Positions 1 to 8,078 of a stretch of 46,623 nucleotides of DNA are shown here, in pieces. The position numbers were made by a program, and so were the translations under genes. This DNA is from Bacillota bacterium (lineage in GTDB: Bacteria; Bacillota; Clostridia; Acetivibrionales; DSM-1351). Position 1 is the first letter of the stretch. Each line of letters starts with the position of its first letter. The notes beneath the pieces are model-generated. The model saw nothing but the letters and a program-made list of their open reading frames with translations, did not search any database and was not told where the DNA came from. The DNA lies in NCBI GenBank assembly GCA_023441625.1, contig JAEZOA010000173.1:1-46623 (forward strand), given 5' to 3'.

Positions 1-142
1 GAATATCTTCAATGGGCCAAGGTCAAATCTTACAAGTAATTTCTTAAATACAAATGCTGGAATGGCATTTTTAAAAAACTCTTTGAAAAGAGTTAGGAAG
101 AATATGTCTTCATGAATTTGCCGTGAATGAAATAAATTAGAT
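1..142. other. Left-edge sequence, possible tail of an upstream gene
   Basis: No gene can be assigned. Frame 2 of the plus strand is open from the window edge to a TGA at 113-115 (37 codons, no start inside the window) and frame 1 is open for 12 codons. Either could be the end of a truncated gene, or neither. I recognise no motif in the translations. Confidence 0.2.
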
Positions 143-171
143 TTGTCATTTATAAAGAATGATGGTAAAAT
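143..171 (+). promoter_or_regulatory. Sigma-A-type promoter of the ferredoxin gene
   Basis: TTGTCA (143-148), a 17-bp spacer and TAAAAT (166-171) lie about 57 bp before the ferredoxin start. One mismatch in each hexamer with ideal spacing makes this a good vegetative promoter candidate. Confidence 0.55.
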
Positions 172-227
172 AGTAGCGAAAAACAATGCTTTATTGAATA
201 TATCTTAATACTTAGGAGGTGTACTAA

Positions 228-398
228 ATGTCTTATTTTATTAATGATGCTTGTATTAGTTGTGGTGCTTGCGAATCTGAATGTCCAGTTTCCTGCATAG
301 CTGCTGGAGACAGCGTATATGTAATTGATGAGGATGCTTGCATTGAATGTGGTGCTTGTGCAAATGTTTGTCCTGTTGATGCTCCAGAGCAGAAATAG
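228..398 (+). CDS. 2[4Fe-4S] clostridial-type ferredoxin
   Basis: A 56-residue low-potential electron carrier of the cytoplasm, expected to serve enzymes such as pyruvate:ferredoxin oxidoreductase and hydrogenases (family knowledge). Two CxxCxxCxxxC clusters are complete: C9, C12, C15, C19 with a proline after C19, and C38, C41, C44, C48 followed by proline. An additional cysteine, C23, lies just after the first motif. AGGAGGT at 214-220 sits 7 nt before the ATG. The gene has its own promoter and its own terminator, so it looks monocistronic, as expected for an abundant carrier. Length and sequence match classical clostridial ferredoxins. Confidence 0.95.
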   Translation: MSYFINDACISCGACESECPVSCIAAGDSVYVIDEDACIECGACANVCPVDAPEQK

Positions 399-414
399 TA
401 TACTTAGGAATTAG

Positions 415-453
415 GGGTCAGGTAAAGGAATATCCTTTATTTGACCCTTTTTT
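415..453 (+). terminator. Rho-independent terminator after the ferredoxin gene
   Basis: A long stem starts with GGGTCA (415-420) pairing with TGACCC (442-447), continued inward by GTAAAGGA against TCCTTTAT around a small loop. A run of six T follows at 448-453. Confidence 0.9.
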
Positions 454-524
454 CGGAATAATACCAGTTTGAGAATAAGGGAAACATTCCATATTGATGC
501 AAACGAGTATACGAGGTGTAAAAA

Positions 525-1274
525 TTGATAGAAATAAAAGACAAAGAGAGAATAGATGACTTACAACTTAATGGACTGCAACTGATTCAAAATGTAGATA
601 AGTTTTGCTTTGGAGTAGATGCGGTATTATTATCTGATTTTACAGATGTTAAAAAAAACCAAAGAGTACTTGATTTAGGTACTGGAACCGGAATTATACC
701 TATTTTATTAGCTGGTAAAACACAGGCAAAATCAATTATAGGGTTAGAAATACAAGAAAGTATGGCGGAAATGGCAAATCGTAGTGTAATGTTGAACAAT
801 CTTCAAGATAGAGTACAAATACTTTATGGAGATATTAAAAAATATAGGGATTACTTTACTAAAGCCAGTTTTGATGTAGTGGTATCAAACCCACCATACA
901 CTAATAAGGGCTGTGGACTTGTAAATCCACATGACAGCAAGGCTATTTCCAGGCATGAGATTCTATGCAGCTTAGAGGATGTTGTAAGCTGTGCTGCCTC
1001 ATTACTTGTGTCAGGTGGACAGCTAGCAATGGTACATAGACCTGAAAGATTGGCAGATATAATATGCTGTATGAGAAGCAATGGAATTGAACCAAAATAT
1101 TTGAGATTTGTGCATCCTAAGCCTTATAAAAAGCCAAATATGATATTAATTAAGGGAAATAGAGGTGGAAATCCAGAACTTAAGGTTCAGGAACCCTTGT
1201 ATGTATATAATTCTGACGGAACCTATTCGGACGAAATAAACAAAATATATGGTAGAGAGGTAACAATAAATTGA
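525..1274 (+). CDS. trmN6: tRNA1(Val) (adenine37-N6)-methyltransferase family protein (YabB/TrmN6)
   Basis: SAM-dependent N6-adenine methyltransferase of 249 residues. Motif I, LDLGTGTG, lies at 49-56, and the catalytic NPPY of N6-adenine methylases at 122-125. The family methylates A37 of tRNA1(Val) in enterobacteria; the exact tRNA target in this organism is inferred. The start is TTG with GAGGTG (513-518) 6 nt upstream. The stop overlaps the next start in a TTGA tetranucleotide, indicating translational coupling with rsmI, as for yabB-yabC in Bacillus, although the yazA gene found between them there is missing here. Confidence 0.88.
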   Translation: MIEIKDKERIDDLQLNGLQLIQNVDKFCFGVDAVLLSDFTDVKKNQRVLDLGTGTGIIPILLAGKTQAKSIIGLEIQESMAEMANRSVMLNNLQDRVQILYGDIKKYRDYFTKASFDVVVSNPPYTNKGCGLVNPHDSKAISRHEILCSLEDVVSCAASLLVSGGQLAMVHRPERLADIICCMRSNGIEPKYLRFVHPKPYKKPNMILIKGNRGGNPELKVQEPLYVYNSDGTYSDEINKIYGREVTIN

Positions 1275-2119
1275 GCGAAAAAGGCACTCTATATCTTGTA
1301 GCAACTCCTATAGGAAATCTTCAAGATATTACATTTAGAGCGGTAAATACGCTCAAAGAGGTTGATTTGATTGCTGCCGAGGATACAAGGCAATCTATTA
1401 AACTACTGAATCACTTTGAAATAAAAAAGCCTTTAGTTAGCTATCATGAGCATAACAAGCTTACAAAAGGAAATTACTTGATTGAGCAGCTTATTGAAGG
1501 AAAGAGTATTGCTTTAGTTTCTGATGCGGGGAGTCCTGGAATATCTGACCCGGGAGAGGATTTAGTAAAGGTTGCTATAGAAAATGATATCAAAGTAACA
1601 ATGATTCCTGGTCCAGTTGCAGCGGTTACAGGGTTAGTTATTTCCGGCTTGTCTACTGGACGATTTGTTTTTGAGGGATTTTTGCCTATGAATAAAAGAA
1701 CAAGGCAGGAACGCTTAAAGCAATTAAAGGATGAAACAAGGACTATTATTTTTTATGAAGCGCCTCACAAGTTATCCTATACACTAAAAGATATATATAC
1801 TGCTTGGGGTGACAGAAAGATCGCACTTGCACGAGAGCTCACCAAAAGGTATGAAGAGGTTATAAGGTGTCGCCTTTCTGATGCCATGGAGAGATATAAA
1901 AGCGATACACCAAAAGGCGAGTTTGTTGTTATAGTTGAAGGACAGGACGAAACCATACTTTTAGAAAATGAGAGAGATATGTACTCAGATATAAGCATTG
2001 AAGAACATGTTCAAAGGTATATCACAGATGGGATGACAAAAAAAGAGGCCATAAAAAAAGTGGCTGATGATAGAGGAATAATCAAAAGAGATGTTTATAA
2101 TGTTGTTATGAAAAAATAA
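1271..2119 (+). CDS. rsmI: 16S rRNA (cytidine1402-2'-O)-methyltransferase RsmI
   Basis: Tetrapyrrole-methylase-fold enzyme of 282 residues (usual length about 280-290) that 2'-O-methylates C1402 in the decoding centre of the 30S subunit. Visible family blocks are YLVATPIGNLQDIT near the N-terminus, AAEDTR at 35-40, SDAGSPGISDPG at 84-95, then FYEAPHKL and RELTKRYEE. The start is TTG, embedded in the stop of the upstream gene, with GAGAGG at 1255-1260 as ribosome-binding site. It is the second gene of a two-gene operon closed by a terminator. Confidence 0.95.
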   Translation: MSEKGTLYLVATPIGNLQDITFRAVNTLKEVDLIAAEDTRQSIKLLNHFEIKKPLVSYHEHNKLTKGNYLIEQLIEGKSIALVSDAGSPGISDPGEDLVKVAIENDIKVTMIPGPVAAVTGLVISGLSTGRFVFEGFLPMNKRTRQERLKQLKDETRTIIFYEAPHKLSYTLKDIYTAWGDRKIALARELTKRYEEVIRCRLSDAMERYKSDTPKGEFVVIVEGQDETILLENERDMYSDISIEEHVQRYITDGMTKKEAIKKVADDRGIIKRDVYNVVMKK

Positions 2120-2161
2120 AAACAGGATTTCTGCATGCACATATGCTTTGTATAAAATAAA

Positions 2162-2192
2162 GGGAGCCTCAAATGAGACTCCCTCTATTTTT
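2162..2192. terminator. Terminator between convergent rsmI and abrB
   Basis: GGGAG-c-CTCA (2162-2171) pairs with TGAG-a-CTCCC (2174-2183), followed by a T-rich stretch on the plus strand. The stem is nearly symmetrical and lies between converging genes, so it may also act on abrB transcripts, although the minus-strand T-run is poor. Confidence 0.75.
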
Positions 2193-2213
2193 AGTAGTAT
2201 AAAAGAAATAAAA

Positions 2214-2459
2214 TTACTTGCTATCTTTTAAATCTTTCATGCAATCAGGGCAAATATTTTTGCCTTTATAAACTTGAACATCCTTTGCGTTTTGGCAGAA
2301 TATACATGCAGGTTCGTATTTCTTTAAAATAATTGTTGATTCATCAACATAAATTTCTAAAGCGTCCTTTTCTGCGATATCAAAAGTTCTGCGTAACTCG
2401 ATTGGAAGAACAACTCTTCCCAATTCATCAACCTTCCTTACAATTCCTGTAGACTTCAT
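2214..2459 (-). CDS. abrB: AbrB-family transition-state regulator with C-terminal zinc-ribbon motif
   Basis: The 81-residue product begins MKSTGIVRKVDELGR and is nearly identical to Bacillus AbrB over the swapped-hairpin DNA-binding domain (about 1-48). AbrB represses post-exponential and sporulation genes until Spo0A shuts it off. The C-terminal half differs from Bacillus: it has two CxxC pairs (C52/C55, C70/C73), a probable zinc ribbon in place of the Bacillus oligomerisation domain. I chose the internal ATG at 2459 because it matches the family N-terminus and has GGGAGG (2470-2475) 10 nt upstream; the longer reading adds 13 non-conserved residues. The promoter carries tandem Spo0A-type boxes. 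Confidence 0.92.
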   Translation of the reverse strand: MKSTGIVRKVDELGRVVLPIELRRTFDIAEKDALEIYVDESTIILKKYEPACIFCQNAKDVQVYKGKNICPDCMKDLKDSK

Positions 2460-2490
2460 AATCAAAATGCCTCCCGTATACACTTTATAT

Positions 2491-2507
2491 TTCGACAAAC
2501 TTCGAAA
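2491..2507 (-). promoter_or_regulatory. Tandem Spo0A boxes in the abrB leader
   Basis: On the minus strand, TTTCGAA (2507-2501) and a perfect TGTCGAA (2497-2491) are arranged as direct repeats separated by 3 bp, giving a 10-bp period. They lie just downstream of the abrB -10 element. The 0A box consensus is TGNCGAA, so one box is perfect and the other has one mismatch. Spo0A~P binding at this place would repress abrB, as known in Bacillus subtilis. Confidence 0.75.
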
Positions 2508-2509
2508 TT

Positions 2510-2538
2510 ATAATACCATAAATTCCAATAAACGTCAA
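2510..2538 (-). promoter_or_regulatory. Sigma-A-type promoter of abrB
   Basis: On the minus strand TTGACG (2538-2533), a 17-bp spacer and TATTAT (2515-2510) precede abrB. Five of six bases match the consensus in each hexamer. Confidence 0.7.
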
Positions 2539-2539
2539 C

Positions 2540-2837
2540 TTTAAAATATAAAAAAAAACATGCCATTTTGGAGTATTATTGACATAAAAATACGTATTAT
2601 CAAGGGCTTTAAGATTATTTCATAAAAAATAAAAAAAATATTACATTTATATTAACAAATCATTAATTATATAATTACAAAGCTAGAAAAATAATACAGG
2701 GAATTCTGCAGAAGATAAAGAAAAATTTCGACAAAATATTATGAAAAAATAATCATAAAGCATATTAGTAATTTCATATAAATTAAAGGGTATAAGAAAA
2801 GGCTACGAGTGGCTTAAGAGATATTGCTGAGGTGTAT
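2540..2837 (+). promoter_or_regulatory. AT-rich control region upstream of spmA with a Spo0A-type box
   Basis: There is no gene in this stretch. A perfect 0A box in reverse orientation, TTCGACA at 2727-2733, is embedded in the extended AT-rich context typical of Spo0A sites (ATTTCGACAAAAT). Further down, TCATAAA (2753-2759), a 15-bp spacer and CATATAAA (2775-2782) loosely resemble a sigma-E promoter, which would fit sporulation genes; this second call is weak. The remainder shows only AT-rich sequence. Confidence 0.45.
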
Positions 2838-3425
2838 ATGCTTAACTATATATGGATTGGATTATTGCTAATTGGATTTATTGTTGGGATTTTTACTGGC
2901 AAAATAGACCAGGTTACCAAAGCTGCTATAGACTCATCTCAAAGTGCTGTAACTGTTTGTATTGGGCTTCTTGGAGTAATGTGCCTTTGGACTGGATTAA
3001 TGAAAATAGCAGAGAAGAGTGGATTAGTAACAGGTATTAGTAGGGCAGTAAGGCCAATACTTAGATTTCTGTTTCCTAGTATCCCCAAGGATCATCCTGC
3101 ACTTGGTGCAATAGTAATGAATTTAGTGGCAAATTTTTTTGGACTTGGTAATGCAGCTACCCCACTTGGGATAAAAGCAATGAATGAATTGCAAGGCCTA
3201 AACAAGGATAAAAAAACAGCAACTGATTCAATGTGTATGTTCTTAGTCCTAAATACAGCGGCGATTCAGCTTATTCCTGCCAATATAATAGCTCTTAGAA
3301 CTTCTGAAGGCTCAAATAAACCTGCCGAAATAATAGTATGCATTTGGATTGCATCTATTTGTGCTACTGTAATGGGAATTATTGCTGCTAAGCTATTGGC
3401 TAAGGTGTGGAATAATAGTAACTAA
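2838..3425 (+). CDS. spmA: Spore maturation protein A
   Basis: Multi-pass membrane protein of 195 residues from the nucleoside-recognition (Gate) family. In Bacillus, SpmA acts with SpmB in core dehydration and heat resistance of spores. The block MKIAEKSGL..RPILRFLFPSIP and the strongly conserved NLVANFFGLGNAATPLG match SpmA closely. I chose the ATG at 2838, giving MLNYIWIG like Bacillus SpmA, with GAGGTG (2829-2834) as ribosome-binding site; a GTG two codons upstream overlaps that site. The gene is followed after 49 bp by spmB, so the two are probably cotranscribed. Confidence 0.92.
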   Translation: MLNYIWIGLLLIGFIVGIFTGKIDQVTKAAIDSSQSAVTVCIGLLGVMCLWTGLMKIAEKSGLVTGISRAVRPILRFLFPSIPKDHPALGAIVMNLVANFFGLGNAATPLGIKAMNELQGLNKDKKTATDSMCMFLVLNTAAIQLIPANIIALRTSEGSNKPAEIIVCIWIASICATVMGIIAAKLLAKVWNNSN

Positions 3426-3474
3426 ACATTAATTAAGAGTTTATAAAATCTAGAATAAACGAATGTGGTGGTCT

Positions 3475-4005
3475 ATGGAAATAATAAGAAGCTTATCAGA
3501 TTTTGCAATTCCTATTATATTTATTTTAATATTATTGGTGGCAGTATTAAAAAAAGTCAAAGCATATGATGTATTTGTTGACGGAGCAAAAGAGGGTATT
3601 GAGACAATAGTAAGAATTATACCCTCGCTAGTAGGACTTTTGGTTGCTGTGGGTGTTTTCAAGGCATCGGGTGCACTAGATATACTTATTTATATTTTAA
3701 GACCTCTAATTGACCTTCTGGGAATGCCACCACAGGTAGCACCATTAGCATTGCTCAGGCCAATTTCTGGAAGTGCATCCTTTGCATTTGTAACAGAGAT
3801 AATAAAAGCTTTTGGTCCAGATACCTTTGAAGGCAGGGTTGCCGCAATAATGATGGGCTCTACTGAGACAATTTTCTATACACTAGCAGTATATTACGGG
3901 GCTGTCGGAATAAAAAATATCAGATATACGCTCGTAGCAGCATTAATGGCAGATGTGATTAGTGTTATAGCTTCGCTGTGGGCCTGTAAATTAGTATTTG
4001 GCTAG
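3475..4005 (+). CDS. spmB: Spore maturation protein B
   Basis: Membrane protein of 176 residues, partner of SpmA in spore core dehydration. The N-terminal MEIIRSLSDFAIPIIF aligns with the start of Bacillus SpmB, and DVFVDGAKEGIETIVRIIP, FKASGALD and RPISGSASFAF are family blocks. The ATG at 3475 was preferred over one four codons upstream because it restores the family N-terminus; TGGTGG just before it is a weak ribosome-binding site, so translation may depend on spmA. The stop codon lies in a CTAG tetranucleotide shared with the stop of the convergent gene. Confidence 0.92.
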   Translation: MEIIRSLSDFAIPIIFILILLVAVLKKVKAYDVFVDGAKEGIETIVRIIPSLVGLLVAVGVFKASGALDILIYILRPLIDLLGMPPQVAPLALLRPISGSASFAFVTEIIKAFGPDTFEGRVAAIMMGSTETIFYTLAVYYGAVGIKNIRYTLVAALMADVISVIASLWACKLVFG

Positions 4006-5060
4006 ATAAGTTTTTTTGCTCTTAGCAATTTAACAGTGGTACTTAAAAGCAGCATTCCATGACCACCGGACTTAAGAAGAACTTTACTGGTAATCTTGTT
4101 CATGCCAGTATTTGCTTTTGGATGTGTAACGTAAATGCTAAGTAAAGTTCTAATAATAGAGTGGTAATTCTTAAAATGATAATCCTTATTCTCAGATGCT
4201 TTACCAATAAAATAAATAATCCTATCTTCATACTCCTTTAAATTTGTGTAGCAGAAGATGTGGTTAATATTTCTGGAAAAATGACTTTCATTGTAATTTA
4301 TATAACCTTCTAATATCTTCTGAATACCACATATCCAAGGGAAAAAGTCATTAATAATATTTTCAAGCTCTTGTTCAGTCAAATCAGGATTGGTGGCTAA
4401 AGCTAGCAAAAGCTGTAAAGTAAGAGACGAATCTATTGCCATGCAAAACTCCCAGTTTGATATATCAGGATAGTTCTTTCTGTGTGCACTACTCCAATTA
4501 AGAAGGTCTATTTCTTTACCAGTATAATCCGTAGAGTATTTTGTAACCTGTAAATCAATAAATAGTGATAAGTAGGTAGAAAGGTAGTCCCTAATAATAT
4601 TGAAGGAGGGCAAAAGGCGTACTTTTTGTCTGCATTTTTCAACAAGAATAGTTAAGTAGCCATCATCATCCTTAGAGGGGAAGAACATAAAATAATTTTC
4701 ATAGGTATCTGTTCTAAGGTTTAACGCATCCTTTAAGGATGAAAAAACCAATTTCAGAAAGGGCTCGGTAATGTATGAGGAATGTTCGCAAATTGTAGTT
4801 AAGTACTGAACGATTGCCTGAAAAGAGAAGATAACCTCTGTTGCTAAAGGAGCCTTGACGTTAGGATATAAAGTAAGGACAGATGAAACAGCTAAATCAA
4901 ATTTATTTTTATTTAAGGACTTTACTGCATTCACCTTAATTGGGTGCGTTTTAATACGATTTGAATATCCTTTATATTCAGAGACCCTCTTAGTAATGAT
5001 AGGATGAACGATTTTAGTATAGTTTTTTTTAAATCTTATACAGCTTGATAAATTACTCAT
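4002..5060 (-). CDS. YtpB-like tetraprenyl-beta-curcumene synthase family protein (DUF2600)
   Basis: A 352-residue all-helical protein matching the DUF2600/YtpB family over its whole length. Recognisable blocks are FQAIVQYLTTICEHS, KDDDGYLTILVEKCRQ, SLFIDLQVTKYS, LLNWSSAHRKNYPDISNWEF and DSSLTLQLLLALA. In Bacillus, YtpB cyclises long-chain polyprenyl diphosphates to C35 terpenes (precursors of sporulenes) and is active in sporulating or resting cells. The Asp-rich segment usual in prenyl-cyclising enzymes is not obvious in the first block, so activity should not be assumed. The ATG at 5060 has GAAAGGA upstream with good spacing. The gene is convergent with spmB. Confidence 0.75.
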   Translation of the reverse strand: MSNLSSCIRFKKNYTKIVHPIITKRVSEYKGYSNRIKTHPIKVNAVKSLNKNKFDLAVSSVLTLYPNVKAPLATEVIFSFQAIVQYLTTICEHSSYITEPFLKLVFSSLKDALNLRTDTYENYFMFFPSKDDDGYLTILVEKCRQKVRLLPSFNIIRDYLSTYLSLFIDLQVTKYSTDYTGKEIDLLNWSSAHRKNYPDISNWEFCMAIDSSLTLQLLLALATNPDLTEQELENIINDFFPWICGIQKILEGYINYNESHFSRNINHIFCYTNLKEYEDRIIYFIGKASENKDYHFKNYHSIIRTLLSIYVTHPKANTGMNKITSKVLLKSGGHGMLLLSTTVKLLRAKKLI

Positions 5061-5104
5061 ATAAAATCCTTTCAAAAATTTTACCAATAAGCTAACTATT
5101 ATCC

Positions 5105-5133
5105 TTGAAAAATTATAGACAAATATGTATAGT
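5105..5133 (+). promoter_or_regulatory. Sigma-A-type promoter upstream of metG
   Basis: TTGAAA (5105-5110), a 17-bp spacer and TATAGT (5128-5133) precede metG by about 88 bp. No T-box structure fits in the short leader that follows. Confidence 0.55.
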
Positions 5134-5220
5134 AATAATAAGTAGCTATATAATTATAGCATTATAAGGTATAAATTAATAATAAAACGCAATAATTTGG
5201 TATCAAATAGGGAGGAAAGC

Positions 5221-7209
5221 ATGTCTAAAGAAACATATTATATTACAACACCTATATATTATCCAAGTGGTAATCTTCATATAGGGCATTCATATACAAC
5301 TGTTGCAGCAGATGCTTTAGCTAGATACAAACGGTTAATGGGATACGATGTAATGTTTTTGACAGGAACTGACGAGCACGGTCAGAAGATACAAAGAAAG
5401 GCTGAAGAAAAGGGTATAACCCCCAAAGCCTATGTTGATGAGATTGTAGCAGGTATAACAGATCTTTGGAAGTTAATGAAAATTACTAATGATAAGTTTA
5501 TTAGAACAACAGATGAATATCATATAGAGGCAGTTCAGAAGATATTTAAAAAGCTATATGATCAGGGAGATATCTACAAGAGTGAGTATGAAGGTTGGTA
5601 TTGTACACCTTGTGAGTCCTTCTGGACAAAGACTCAACTGGTAGATGGAAAATGTCCTGACTGTGGACGAGATGTTGAGCTGACTAAGGAAGAAAGCTAT
5701 TTCTTTAAATTATCTAAATATCAAGATAGATTAATAAAATTAATAGAAGAAAATCCCGAATTTATACAACCTGTATCAAGACAAAACGAAATGCTCAATA
5801 ACTTCTTGAGACCGGGTTTGGAGGATCTCTGTGTTTCTAGGACTACCTTTAATTGGGGTATTCCAGTAACCTTTGATGATAAACATGTAGTATATGTATG
5901 GGTTGATGCCTTGTCGAACTATATTACTGCACTTGGATATTCTTCTGGAGATGATACTAATTTTAAGAAATATTGGCCTGCAGATGTCCATTTAGTAGGA
6001 AAGGAAATAGTTCGTTTTCACTCAATAATTTGGCCTGCAATGCTTATGGCACTTGACATACCACTGCCAAAGCAAATTTATGGACATGGGTGGCTTTTGC
6101 TTGAAGGCGGTAAGATGTCTAAATCTAAAGGTAACGTTGTTGATCCTAAGGTACTGGTAGATAAATATGGACTTGATGCAATCAGATATTTCTTGCTTAG
6201 AGAGGTTCCATTTGGACAGGATGGTGTTTTCACAAATGAAGCACTTATAAACAGAATTAATTCAGATTTGGCAAATGATTTAGGGAATCTAGTAAGCAGA
6301 ACTGTTGCTATGATAGATAAATATTTCAGTGGGACTTTACCAGATGAAAAAGTGACAGGTGATTTTGATAAGGATTTGATTAAAATTGTAATGGACACCC
6401 CGAAAAAGGTAGAGGCTTTGCTGGACAAGCTTCAGCTTAACGCTGCATTATCTGAGATATGGAAGATAATCTCCAGATCTAATAAATATATTGATGAAAC
6501 AATGCCATGGATACTTGCAAAGGATGAGGAAAACAATCCAAGACTTGCACAGGTACTATATAATTTGGTGGAGAGTCTCAGAATTGTTTCTATTCTTATT
6601 CTGCCATTTATGCCTGAAACCCCAGAAAAAATATGGAACCAGCTTGGAATTGACGATAAGAGCATTCTTCAATGGGATAAATGTAAAGAGTGGGGGTTGT
6701 ATCCATTAGGTGCAAGCGTTAAAAAGGGAGAGGTAATATTCCCTAGAATAGATATCAAGAAGGAATTAGAAGATATTGAAAAAATGACTGAAGCAAATAA
6801 ACCTGTTGAAAAGCCTGAGAAAGCAAAAGAAGCAGTTAAAGAGACCTCAAAACAAACTGATAAAGTAGAGGATGAAACAGATGCAAATCTCATAACAATA
6901 GATGATTTTGCGAAGGTTGATCTGAAAGTTGCAAAGGTTATTAAAGCAGAAAAAGTCGAAAAGGCAGATAAATTACTAAAGATGCAGCTTCAAGTTGGTG
7001 ACGAAATTAGGCAGGTAGTATCAGGTATTGCAAAGTATTATACTCCTGAGGAGATGGTTGGGAAGACCTTAGTACTTGTTGCCAATCTAAAGCCAGTCAA
7101 GCTAAGAGGTATTGAGTCACAGGGAATGATTTTAGCAGCATCAAATGAAAATGGCTTATCTCTTGTTACCATCGATAAGGAACTTGGTAGCGGAGCACAT
7201 GTAGGATAA
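5221..7209 (+). CDS. metG: Methionyl-tRNA synthetase with C-terminal tRNA-binding domain
   Basis: Charges tRNA(Met) in the cytoplasm. The 662-residue protein has the class I HIGH motif as HIGH at 20-23, a zinc-knuckle region CTPCESFW..CPDCG, and KMSKS at 298-302. An anticodon-binding helical domain follows. A Lys/Glu/Thr-rich linker (about 520-555) leads to a C-terminal EMAPII/Arc1p-like OB-fold (from about 560, starting ITIDDFAKVDLKVAKV) that binds tRNA and dimerises the enzyme. ATG with GGAGGA at 5211-5216. It heads an operon with tatD, 10 bp downstream. Confidence 0.97.
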   Translation: MSKETYYITTPIYYPSGNLHIGHSYTTVAADALARYKRLMGYDVMFLTGTDEHGQKIQRKAEEKGITPKAYVDEIVAGITDLWKLMKITNDKFIRTTDEYHIEAVQKIFKKLYDQGDIYKSEYEGWYCTPCESFWTKTQLVDGKCPDCGRDVELTKEESYFFKLSKYQDRLIKLIEENPEFIQPVSRQNEMLNNFLRPGLEDLCVSRTTFNWGIPVTFDDKHVVYVWVDALSNYITALGYSSGDDTNFKKYWPADVHLVGKEIVRFHSIIWPAMLMALDIPLPKQIYGHGWLLLEGGKMSKSKGNVVDPKVLVDKYGLDAIRYFLLREVPFGQDGVFTNEALINRINSDLANDLGNLVSRTVAMIDKYFSGTLPDEKVTGDFDKDLIKIVMDTPKKVEALLDKLQLNAALSEIWKIISRSNKYIDETMPWILAKDEENNPRLAQVLYNLVESLRIVSILILPFMPETPEKIWNQLGIDDKSILQWDKCKEWGLYPLGASVKKGEVIFPRIDIKKELEDIEKMTEANKPVEKPEKAKEAVKETSKQTDKVEDETDANLITIDDFAKVDLKVAKVIKAEKVEKADKLLKMQLQVGDEIRQVVSGIAKYYTPEEMVGKTLVLVANLKPVKLRGIESQGMILAASNENGLSLVTIDKELGSGAHVG

Positions 7210-7219
7210 GGGTGATACT

Positions 7220-7990
7220 TTGATTTTTGATACACATGCACATTATGACGATAATCAATTTGATGAGGACAGGGATTCTCTACTAAGGGAAATGCACAAG
7301 AATGGTATTTCTTATATTCTAAATGCCTCTGCTAGTCTAGAATCCTTAGATACCTCAATAGAGTTGTCTCAAAAATATGATTTTATTTATACTTCTTTGG
7401 GAATACACCCTCACGATGTTAATAAAATGGACGAAGCTGTGTTGGACAAGATTGGATTGCTTTCAAGAAATAGTAAGGTAGTGGCAATAGGAGAAATTGG
7501 GCTGGATTATTATTATGACAATTCTCCTAAAGACTTACAATGCTATTGGTTTGAAAGACAGATTGAGTTAGCAAAGGAGCTTTGTCTTCCCATCATTATT
7601 CACGATAGAGATGCCCATGAGGATACAATTAAAATTATTAAAAAAACAAATGCAGAGCAAGTAGGTGGTATTTTTCACTGCTTCTCAGGGAGTGCTCAAA
7701 TGGCAATGGATATGCTGAAATACAACTTCTATATAGCCATTGGGGGTGTTGTAACCTTTAAAAATGCTAGAAAAACAGTAGAGGTTGTTAAGGCTGTTCC
7801 TATGGAAAAGCTTTTGGTTGAAACGGATTGCCCATATCTTGCTCCTGAACCATTTAGAGGAAAGAGAAATAATTCGGGCTATTTAGTTCATACAATAAAG
7901 AAAATTGCAGAAATCAAAGGGTTAAGTGAAGCAGAGGTGGCAAAGGCTACACTTGATAATGCAAAAAGGATATTCAATTTGTCTATATAA
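7220..7990 (+). CDS. tatD: TatD-family metal-dependent deoxyribonuclease (YabD)
   Basis: TIM-barrel metallohydrolase of 256 residues; family members are 3'-5' exonucleases with roles in DNA repair, and some act on D-aminoacyl-tRNA. Metal ligands are in place: H6 and H8 in THAHYD, E93 in GEIGLD, H129 in IIIHDRD, H154 in HCFSGS and D204 in ETDCPYLAP. TTG start with AAGGGTG (7208-7214) 5 nt upstream. It follows metG by 10 bp, the same order as metS-yabD in Bacillus. Confidence 0.93.
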   Translation: MIFDTHAHYDDNQFDEDRDSLLREMHKNGISYILNASASLESLDTSIELSQKYDFIYTSLGIHPHDVNKMDEAVLDKIGLLSRNSKVVAIGEIGLDYYYDNSPKDLQCYWFERQIELAKELCLPIIIHDRDAHEDTIKIIKKTNAEQVGGIFHCFSGSAQMAMDMLKYNFYIAIGGVVTFKNARKTVEVVKAVPMEKLLVETDCPYLAPEPFRGKRNNSGYLVHTIKKIAEIKGLSEAEVAKATLDNAKRIFNLSI

Positions 7991-8078
7991 GGTGACGATA
8001 TTATTGCACTTAATAAATAAGGGACAAGCAGGCTCTGGAAAGCACTTTTTTAATAAAAGGTCCATGGAGGTGGTTATT

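Noticed and set aside
2..115. Possible 3' end of a truncated gene at the left edge
   Set aside because: Two frames are open from the edge and neither translation shows a family motif, so a gene cannot be supported; described only as edge sequence.
5061..5220. T-box leader in front of metG
   Set aside because: The region is too short and shows neither the conserved T-box sequence nor a terminator/antiterminator pair.
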